From positions 1 through 60,170 of the IMG/VR virus record IMGVR_UViG_3300031616_000006: DNA of 60,170 nt, one strand, 5' to 3'. The notes beneath the pieces were generated by a model that was given only the letters and a program-made list of their open reading frames with translations, did no database searches and was not told the origin of the DNA. The translations under genes and the position numbers were made by a program. Source of the DNA: a virus. This document shows, one piece after another, positions 54,063 through 60,170 of this stretch (the first letter of the stretch is position 1; each line of letters starts with the position of its first letter).

Positions 54063-56168
54063 ATGGCAGCAGAACCCGATTTCGGCGGGTACGCCACCAA
54101 GGCTGGCATCAGGTGCTCCGACGGACGAGTCATCAAGCCCGAAGCCTTCCAGCACATGGACGGCAAGACGGTCCCGCTCGTCTGGCAGCACGGTCATTCC
54201 GCAACGGACAACATTCTCGGCCACGCCGTTCTCGAGGCGCGCGACGACGGTGTTTACGCCCGCGGCTACTTCAACGGTACGAAGAACGGCCAGCACGCCA
54301 AGATGGCCGTGATGCATCGCGACATCGAGTCCCTGTCGATCTACGCCAATCAGCTCAAGGAGATGAACAAGAACGTTTCGCACGGCAACATCCGCGAGGT
54401 CAGTCTCGTTCTCTCCGGAGCCAACCCCGGCGCCAAGATCGACTACGTCCGGATCCAGCACAGCTCTGACCCGGACGACATCACCGAGCTCGATGACGAA
54501 GCTATCATCCACTCGGGCGAAGGTCTCGACATCTCCGAGAGCGACGAAGCGATCGTGGCATCGGTCGAGGAGAAGCTCGAACACGCGCAGAGCGACGGCA
54601 AGACCGTCAAGGACATCTACGATGCGATGTCCGACGAGGAGAAGAGCGTTCTTCACTACATGGTCGGCGTGGCCCTCGACGAGGCAGCCAAGAGCAACGC
54701 CATGAGCCAGGCCGACACCGATGCCGACGTCGTCGTGCATTCCGACGAGGCGGACACCGCCGACAACCCCGACACCACCGGCTCTGCCGAGCAGACCAAC
54801 ACCGATGAGGGCATCGCCCATCAGGAAGGAAACACCAACATGGCTCGCAACCTCTTCGAGCAGCAGGCTGCCGACGGCGCCGGTACGACCGAAGGTCACT
54901 CGCTGTCGCACGCCGACGTCACCGCCATCTTCGAGCAGGGCCGCAAGCTGGGCTCGCTGAAGGCGGCCGTTGAGCAGTACGTCGACGCCGTCAACGCCGA
55001 GGGCAAGCTGCAGCACGGTATCACCAACATCGACATCCTGTTCCCGGACGCCAAGAACATCACCGGCGCCCCGGAGCTGGACAAGCGTCGGACCGAGTGG
55101 GTCTCCTCCGTCCTGGCCGGCACCCGCCACACGCCCTTCTCGCGGATCAAGACCTTCGCCGCGGACCTGACCCAGGACGCGGCCCGCGCCAAGGGCTACA
55201 TCAAGGGCAACTACAAGCTCGAGGAATGGTTCGGCGTTACCAAGCGCACCACCACGCCGACCACCGTCTACAAGAAGCAGAAGCTCGACCGCGACGACAT
55301 GCTCGACATCACCGACTTCGACATCGTCGCCTTCCTGAAGGCCGAGATGCGGCTCATGACCGAGGAGGAGATCGCGCGTGCGATCCTCATCGGCGACGGG
55401 CGTGGCCTCAGCGACGAGGACAAGGTCAAGGACCCGCAGGGGGCCTCGGACGGCGCCGGCATCAGGTCGATCCTGAACGACCACGAGTACTTCGTGACCA
55501 CGCTGTACGTGAACGTCGACGACGCCAGCTCGACCTACGACGAGGTCGTCGACTCCGTCATGGACGGCATGGAGTTCTACAAGGGCACCGGCACGCCGAC
55601 CTTCTACACCACGATCCCGGAACTCAACAAGTTCCTGAAGGCCAAGGACACCACCGGCCGGCGGCTCTACGAGAACCGCGATCAGGTCGCCCAGGCCCTG
55701 GGTGTCGACAAGGTCGTCACGGTCGAGCCGATGAAGGAGATCTCCGGCCTGGTCGGCGTCATCGTCAACCTGAACGACTACAACGTCGGCACCGACCGCG
55801 GTGGCGAGCTGACGATGTTCGACGACTTCGACATCGACTACAACCAGCAGAAGTACCTGCTGGAGACCCGGCTGTCCGGCGCCCTGGTGCGTCCGAAGGC
55901 CGCCCTGGTCATCCGCAAGACCGCCGCGGCGAACGTCCTGGTTGCTCCGGTCAAGCCGGCCTTCGTCGCCAGCACCGGCGTGGTCACGATCCCGTCGGTC
56001 ACCGGCGTGGTCTACAAGGGCGCCGACGGCACCACCACGCTCACCGCGGGTGCTCAGACCGCTCTGGCGGCCGGTGCGTCCACGACCGTCTACGCGGTTG
56101 CGGCGTCGGGCTACTACTTCGCCAGCACCGCCGAGGACTCCTGGTCCTTCACGCGGCCGGCGGCCTGA
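54063..56168 (+). CDS. Fused prohead protease and HK97-type major capsid protein
   Basis: A 701-residue protein. Residues about 1-150 resemble the caudoviral prohead serine protease: catalytic His in VWQHGHSATDN and Ser in IESLSIYANQ, then EVSLVLSGANPGAKI. Residues about 150-255 are acidic and scaffold-like. Residues about 260-620 form an HK97-fold capsid (SHADVTAIFEQGRKLGSLKA, EWFGVTKRT, ARAILIGDGR, VEPMKEISGLVGVIVN). Residues about 625-701 form an Ig-like domain also seen in the tail protein at 56810. An internal AGGAAGGA and ATG 54840 could make the capsid part alone. Confidence 0.88.
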   Translation: MAAEPDFGGYATKAGIRCSDGRVIKPEAFQHMDGKTVPLVWQHGHSATDNILGHAVLEARDDGVYARGYFNGTKNGQHAKMAVMHRDIESLSIYANQLKEMNKNVSHGNIREVSLVLSGANPGAKIDYVRIQHSSDPDDITELDDEAIIHSGEGLDISESDEAIVASVEEKLEHAQSDGKTVKDIYDAMSDEEKSVLHYMVGVALDEAAKSNAMSQADTDADVVVHSDEADTADNPDTTGSAEQTNTDEGIAHQEGNTNMARNLFEQQAADGAGTTEGHSLSHADVTAIFEQGRKLGSLKAAVEQYVDAVNAEGKLQHGITNIDILFPDAKNITGAPELDKRRTEWVSSVLAGTRHTPFSRIKTFAADLTQDAARAKGYIKGNYKLEEWFGVTKRTTTPTTVYKKQKLDRDDMLDITDFDIVAFLKAEMRLMTEEEIARAILIGDGRGLSDEDKVKDPQGASDGAGIRSILNDHEYFVTTLYVNVDDASSTYDEVVDSVMDGMEFYKGTGTPTFYTTIPELNKFLKAKDTTGRRLYENRDQVAQALGVDKVVTVEPMKEISGLVGVIVNLNDYNVGTDRGGELTMFDDFDIDYNQQKYLLETRLSGALVRPKAALVIRKTAAANVLVAPVKPAFVASTGVVTIPSVTGVVYKGADGTTTLTAGAQTALAAGASTTVYAVAASGYYFASTAEDSWSFTRPAA
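54823..54842 (+). promoter_or_regulatory. Internal ribosome-binding site and start for the capsid part
   Basis: AGGAAGGA (54823-54830) lies nine bases before an in-frame ATG (54840) at residue 260, exactly where the capsid-like sequence begins (MARNLFEQQAADG). This spacing is better than that of many true gene starts in the window, and would give excess capsid protein over protease. Confidence 0.7.
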
Positions 56169-56183
56169 TAGCCATATCGGGCG

Positions 56184-56528
56184 ATGGCTAAGTTCTTCGG
56201 GGAGCTTGGCTACGGTGAATCCACCGAGAAGGGGGCGACGGGAGTGTGGGAAGACGTCATCGTAGAGAAATCGTACTACGGCGATATTCTTCGCAACTCC
56301 CGTCGTCTCCAGAACGGTCAATACGTCAACGACGATATTACCGTCGACAACTCGGTCAGCATTGTGGCTGATGCGTACGCCAACGAACATTTTCACGCCA
56401 TCAAGTACGTCGTATGGGCCGGGGTTCGCTGGATCGTGACCAACGTTACGGTTCAGCGACCCCGGCTTATCCTGGAGCTGGGGGGTGTTTACAACGGACC
56501 GACGCCTACAGCTCCAGTCACTCCTTGA
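56184..56528 (+). CDS. Head-tail joining protein (head closure-like)
   Basis: A 114-residue protein following the capsid gene. FFGELGYGEST, YYGDILRNSRRLQNG, NDDITVDNSVSIVADAY and a final strand-rich part with RWIVTNVTVQRPRLIL recall head-completion proteins that cap the connector. Mostly beta. It overlaps the next gene by 44 bases. Confidence 0.68.
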   Translation: MAKFFGELGYGESTEKGATGVWEDVIVEKSYYGDILRNSRRLQNGQYVNDDITVDNSVSIVADAYANEHFHAIKYVVWAGVRWIVTNVTVQRPRLILELGGVYNGPTPTAPVTP

Positions 56529-56799
56529 GGAGTTGTTGGGTGAGCGGAAGGTATATTTTCAACCCCCACCCAACAAAACGATGGCCTATCCGTGTATCGT
56601 CTACCAGCGAGACGACGCGAATACGGAATACGCTGGGAACCTGCCCTACACCGTCCAACAGCGTTATCAAGTGACGCTCATCGCCCAGGATCCGGATAGC
56701 GATATTCGGTCCAAGATCGCCGCCCTACCGTTGAGTCGCTACGAGCGTTTCTTCGCGGCGAACAACCTGAATCACGATGTCTTCGTGGTTTATTTCTGA
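56485..56799 (+). CDS. Tail terminator / tail completion protein
   Basis: A 104-residue protein from GTG 56485. LQSLLEELLGERKVYFQPPP, MAYPCIVYQRDDANTEYAGN and YQVTLIAQDPDSDI match the tail-completion family that ends tube polymerisation and joins tail to head. It precedes the major tail gene, the usual position. Confidence 0.75.
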   Translation: MFTTDRRLQLQSLLEELLGERKVYFQPPPNKTMAYPCIVYQRDDANTEYAGNLPYTVQQRYQVTLIAQDPDSDIRSKIAALPLSRYERFFAANNLNHDVFVVYF

Positions 56800-56809
56800 G
56801 GAGAAAAGC

Positions 56810-57688
56810 ATGACCAAGCTCGCTTGGGACAAGGTCGGTGAGCGGCTCTACGAGACCGGTGTCGACCATGGTGTCCTCTACATCCCGAACAGCCTCGGCG
56901 TCTACAACACCGGCTTCTCCTGGAACGGTCTGACGACCGTCACGGAGTCGCCGTCGGGTGCGGAGGCCACGGCCACGTACGCGGACAACATCAAGTACCT
57001 GACCCTGGTTTCCGTCGAGGAGTTTGGCGGCACCGTCGAGGCCTACACTTACCCGCCGGAGTTCGCCCAGTGCGACGGCACCGCCGACTACGAAGGAATC
57101 GGCGTCGGTCAGCAGCCCCGAAAGCACTTCGGTCTGTGCTACCGCACCCGTCTGGGCAACGACCTCGCCGGCACCGACTACGGCTACAAGCTCCACCTGG
57201 TCTACGGCGCCCTTGCGGCGCCGTCGGAGAAGCCGTTCGCCTCGATCAACGACACACCTGAGGCGATCACTTTCAGCTGGGAGTTCTCGACCACGCCGGT
57301 CGAGGTCGGCACGGTCGGCGGCACCGAGTTCAAGCCCACGGCCACACTCGTGATTCCGTCGACCGGAGTGGACGCGGATGCGCTCGCCACCCTGGAGGAC
57401 CTTCTCTACGGCACGGTCGGCACCGACCCGAGCCTTCCTCTTCCGGCAGCGGTTCTGGGTCTGTTCACCGGCACGATCGTGGTGGCCACGCCGACGTCGC
57501 CGACCTTCAACAGCACCACGCACGTGATCACGATCCCGACCGTCACCGGTGTGATCTACATGATCAACGGCGAGGTCGTCACCGGAACCGTGACCATCGC
57601 AGTGGACACCGTCGTGAACGCCGTGCCGGCCGCGGGCTACAAGTTCCCGGCCGTCACCGACAGTGACTGGTTCTTCGACTTCGTCTAG
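56810..57688 (+). CDS. Major tail protein 1
   Basis: A 292-residue tube protein behind GAGGAG. MTKLAWDKVGERLYETGVDH, TVEAYTYPPEFAQCDGTA and RKHFGLCYRTRLGND are characteristic of actinophage major tail proteins. The last 70 residues (from about ATPTSPTFNSTTHVITIPTV) form an Ig-like add-on related to the one ending the capsid protein at 54063. Very strong C/G-ending codon use points to high expression. It has a close paralog at 58266. Confidence 0.88.
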   Translation: MTKLAWDKVGERLYETGVDHGVLYIPNSLGVYNTGFSWNGLTTVTESPSGAEATATYADNIKYLTLVSVEEFGGTVEAYTYPPEFAQCDGTADYEGIGVGQQPRKHFGLCYRTRLGNDLAGTDYGYKLHLVYGALAAPSEKPFASINDTPEAITFSWEFSTTPVEVGTVGGTEFKPTATLVIPSTGVDADALATLEDLLYGTVGTDPSLPLPAAVLGLFTGTIVVATPTSPTFNSTTHVITIPTVTGVIYMINGEVVTGTVTIAVDTVVNAVPAAGYKFPAVTDSDWFFDFV

Positions 57689-57708
57689 AACTGAAAGGAG
57701 GCCCGAGA

Positions 57709-58248
57709 GTGCTCCAATTACAGGTCCCGATGTCCGAGTCGTTCGACGAAGTGTCGAACTTGTTCATCACGTCGTACTACGCCATGGAGTTGGAGCACTC
57801 TTTGGTCTCACTGTCAAAATGGGAGGCATTCTTCGAGAAACCGTTCCTTAGTCCAGCAGACAAAACCGACGAAGAAATTCTTTGGTATGTCCGGGCTATG
57901 ACGGTGTCTCCCAATACTCCTCCGGAGGTTTTCCTGAGACTTTCTCAGAAGAACTTCTCGGAGATCAACGACTACATCAACGGTAAGAGCACCGCGACGA
58001 CGTTCCGAGAAATGCCGCACAGTCCGAGCAGCAAGGAAGTCATCACTGCAGAGATCATCCGATACTGGATGATCGCACTGAACATCCCGGCCGAGTACGA
58101 GTCTTGGCATCTGAACCAACTCTTCGCTCTGATCCGAGTAACCAATCTGAAGAACGCTCCGGCAAAGAAGATGGGCCGACAGGAAGCGGCGCGGAGGCAA
58201 CAGAGTCTCAACGCACAACGACTTGCTCAATTGGGAACTAGGGGCTGA
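57709..58248 (+). CDS. Tail assembly chaperone candidate
   Basis: A 179-residue protein from GTG 57709 behind AAAGGAGG. YYAMELEHSLVSLSKWEAFF, KPFLSPADKTDEEILWYV and NFSEINDYINGKSTATTF belong to a protein family usual between major tail and tape measure genes in phages of Gram-positive hosts. A chaperone role for tape measure folding is inferred from position. The C-terminus is basic and helical. It lies between the two major tail paralogs. Confidence 0.65.
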   Translation: MLQLQVPMSESFDEVSNLFITSYYAMELEHSLVSLSKWEAFFEKPFLSPADKTDEEILWYVRAMTVSPNTPPEVFLRLSQKNFSEINDYINGKSTATTFREMPHSPSSKEVITAEIIRYWMIALNIPAEYESWHLNQLFALIRVTNLKNAPAKKMGRQEAARRQQSLNAQRLAQLGTRG

Positions 58249-58265
58249 GAGGAGGGAACGCACAC

Positions 58266-59054
58266 ATGACAAGGCTTACCTGGGGTTCGGTCGGAACGCA
58301 CTTCTACGAAGCCGGCGTCGACCGAGGCGTTCTGTACCTTGACGCGCAGCCGGGCGTTGTTTGGACGGGACTCATCTCGGTCACGGAAAGTTCCTCTGGC
58401 GGAGAGGCTAAGCCCTACTACGTTGATGGCGTGAAATACTTGAATCTCTCGTCTGCCGAGGAGTTCGAAGCCACCATCGAAGCCTATACCTACCCGGCAG
58501 AGTTCGGTCAATGCGATGGTACTGCTCGTGTTCGACCGGGATTCTTTGTGACGCAGCAGAGTCGTAAACCTTTCGCTTTGTCTTACCGCACGAAGATCGG
58601 TAACGATCAAGACGGCGACGACCACGGTTACAAGATTCACATCATCTACAATGCGCTTGCAGCGCCCTCGCAGCAAGCGCATGACACGATAGCCGATTCG
58701 ACGCCACCCACGAACTTCAGTTGGAATATCACCACGAAGCCCGTGGTGATATCTGGCTATAATCGAACCGCGCATGTGGTGATCGATTCTCGCTACGTCC
58801 ACCCCATCACATTGGGTTCGGTGGAAGACGTTCTTTACGGAACGGCATCGACTGCGGCATCGCTCCCAACGTTCGCTGATCTGGTCACCATATTCGACAC
58901 GCTCGTCGACCTCGAAGTCGTCGACAACGAAGATGGCACGTTCACGATCACCGGTCCCGACGAGGCAATCGTCATGATCGAAGCAACCATCGCCGAAATC
59001 ACATGGCCGACCGTGGTACCTGTCGACGCTGACACGTACACGATCAGCTCGTAA
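58266..59054 (+). CDS. Major tail protein 2 (paralog)
   Basis: A 262-residue protein similar to that at 56810 over the first 200 residues (MTRLTWGSVGTHFYEAGVDR, TIEAYTYPAEFGQCDGTARV, RKPFALSYRTKIGND). Codon use is less biased than in the first copy, so it may be made at a lower level, for example as a minor or capping subunit. The C-terminal 40 residues form a different short beta domain. Confidence 0.85.
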   Translation: MTRLTWGSVGTHFYEAGVDRGVLYLDAQPGVVWTGLISVTESSSGGEAKPYYVDGVKYLNLSSAEEFEATIEAYTYPAEFGQCDGTARVRPGFFVTQQSRKPFALSYRTKIGNDQDGDDHGYKIHIIYNALAAPSQQAHDTIADSTPPTNFSWNITTKPVVISGYNRTAHVVIDSRYVHPITLGSVEDVLYGTASTAASLPTFADLVTIFDTLVDLEVVDNEDGTFTITGPDEAIVMIEATIAEITWPTVVPVDADTYTISS

Positions 59055-59069
59055 CAGAAAGGTGGTCTC

Positions 59070-60032
59070 GTGGCTACCGTTACCGTAGTAACCGCCGAGC
59101 GAACCCTTGAGATCGAGGCGAATTCGGTCACTGGCGGACATATCGATGGATCCGGACATCTCATCCTCACCACCTTCGACGCGACGGAGATCGACTGCGG
59201 ATCTGTCGTTGGATCCATTTCCTCGGCCAGCGATACCGTACAAGGTATCGTCGAGCTAGCGACCGACACGGAGACCATCACCGGCACTGATTCGGCACGG
59301 GCAGTAACCCCGTTCGGTCTCTCTGCTCTGACGGCCGCCGACACGCGTCGTGGTCTCGTCGAGCTGGCTACCAACGCCGAAGTGGCCACCGGTACCGATA
59401 CGACCAGAGCTGTCACCCCGGCTGGCTTGACCTCGCTGGTGGCCAGCGACACGGCTAAGGGCATTGTCGAGCTGGCTACCAACGCCGAAACGGCTACGGG
59501 AACCGACGCAGTCCGTGCCGTCACTCCTGCTGCACTGGCAGCCCTCATCGCCACGGATGTCATTCGTGGGCTCGTTGAGCTGGCTACCAACGCCGAAACA
59601 GCTACGGGAACGGATGCTACTCGCGCCGTCACGCCGGCAGCACTCGCCTCGCTTATCGCCACATCGTCGGCGAAAGGTATCGTCCAGCTCGCGACCACGA
59701 CGGAAGCGACCACGGGAACCGACACCGCGAAGGCGATCACCGCGGCAGGCGTGCAGGCAGTTCGGGCGCTTCTCCAGCCGTTGGACTCGGACCTAACGAC
59801 CATCGCCGGCCTAACGGCAACGACCGACAATGTGATCCAATCCAAGTCGGGCGCATGGGCCAGTCGCACCATGGCGCAGCTTGCCACTGACTTGGCTGCA
59901 ACCGGAGAGTTCCCCGACATGATGCTCTACTCGGGTGGCTCTTACGGCGATGCAGATGGCGCGAAGATCTACTGCGGCAGCGCCGATCCGGGATCCGTCA
60001 CCAACGGTTCCGTGTGGTTCACGATTCCGTAA
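59070..60032 (+). CDS. Tail fibre with 36-residue repeats
   Basis: A 320-residue protein from GTG 59070 behind AGAAAGGTGG. Five repeats (59244-59783) with the pattern GIVELATNAETATGTD, then RAVTPAALAALIA form the shaft, as in many phage fibres. An N-terminal beta region probably joins the tail; the C-terminus ends in SVWFTIP. It lies between the major tail and tape measure genes, whereas fibres usually follow the tape measure. Confidence 0.85.
   Translation: MATVTVVTAERTLEIEANSVTGGHIDGSGHLILTTFDATEIDCGSVVGSISSASDTVQGIVELATDTETITGTDSARAVTPFGLSALTAADTRRGLVELATNAEVATGTDTTRAVTPAGLTSLVASDTAKGIVELATNAETATGTDAVRAVTPAALAALIATDVIRGLVELATNAETATGTDATRAVTPAALASLIATSSAKGIVQLATTTEATTGTDTAKAITAAGVQAVRALLQPLDSDLTTIAGLTATTDNVIQSKSGAWASRTMAQLATDLAATGEFPDMMLYSGGSYGDADGAKIYCGSADPGSVTNGSVWFTIP
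59244..59783 (+). repeat. Five 108-bp repeats of the fibre shaft
   Basis: Units start at 59244, 59352, 59460, 59568 and 59676. Units 2 to 4 are most alike (GAGCTGGCTACCAACGCCGA shared), and the last is the most diverged. Confidence 0.9.
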
Positions 60033-60043
60033 GGGATATCTCA

Positions 60044-60170
60044 CATGACCTACACGCAAACCGTCATCGACAACTTCAACGACAACTCCTTCAACACGTC
60101 GATTTGGGCAACCCCGTCTGGCGCTACGGGCATCGCTGAGACATCGGCCGCACTTCGCATCTCGGCTTTG
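60044..60170 (+). repeat. Second copy of the terminal overlap (5' end of the adhesin gene)
   Basis: Identical to bases 1-127. It holds the start codon (60045) and first 42 codons of the gene described at 2-730, and so shows how the contig closes. Confidence 0.93.

Noticed and set aside
53943-56396. An 817-codon open frame on the minus strand
   Set aside because: It mirrors the protease-capsid gene in the opposite strand, is Val/Asp/Gly/Leu-rich as expected from GC-biased codons read backwards, and has no ribosome site or family.

Overview
The window is a complete tailed-phage genome of the siphovirus type, probably infecting an actinomycete. Bases 1-127 are repeated exactly at 60044-60170, so the contig closes into a circle of about 60,043 bp. 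All convincing genes lie on the + strand, are tightly packed, often overlap by 1-4 bases (ATGA, TAATG), and many use GTG starts. The actinophage assignment rests on protein families recognised by eye: a ReqiPepy6 Gp37-like tail protein, two DUF6353-type membrane proteins, DUF6275, an M15 endolysin with C-terminal wall-binding repeats, and a GC-rich third codon position. I see no integrase, excisionase or CI-like repressor.

Layout. (i) 43273-44030 and 48215-60043, continuing through the join to 9689, hold packaging and virion genes: small terminase, HNH nuclease, gp6-like connector, large terminase, portal, a fused prohead protease-capsid protein, head-tail joining proteins, two major tail protein paralogs, tail fibre and adhesin, a giant tape measure protein, distal tail protein, Gp37-like protein and fibronectin-type tail proteins. 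The small and large terminases are separated by about 6 kb holding a GDSL hydrolase, a secreted protein, an Acb2/Tad1-like nucleotide sponge and the endolysin. (ii) 9705-10375 encode a membrane protein and a holin. (iii) 10390-20228 is an early region of small membrane proteins organised as insulated promoter-gene-terminator units. (iv) 20246-27625 holds replication genes, with a 1355-residue helicase-primase-family B polymerase fusion and an ssDNA-binding-like protein. (v) 27629-34487 is a dense array of small unknown genes, including a cluster of CPxC...HG zinc-ribbon proteins. (vi) 34480-41787 holds a helicase gene broken by two out-of-frame coding segments, an origin-like intergenic region, a degenerate NUMOD4/HNH protein, two PD-(D/E)xK nucleases and a 927-residue protein with the DFDGD signature of double-psi beta-barrel RNA polymerases. 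(vii) 41788-42240 carries terminators and an array of aberrant tRNA-like sequences.

Regulation. Nine copies of a promoter-like element (TCGCA, then AAAACAYGG, then a TATAAT-like box, then GAGACCC in most copies) head the early units, most of which end in a hairpin terminator. Two 43-bp elements upstream of virion genes keep the first half of the motif but lack the TATAAT box; together with the phage-encoded polymerase-like protein this suggests a late promoter class. A TTAGATAYCTT box recurs at these late sites, in the origin region and, as part of an imperfect palindrome, at 25517. All functional calls come from reading sequence motifs; no database search was run.
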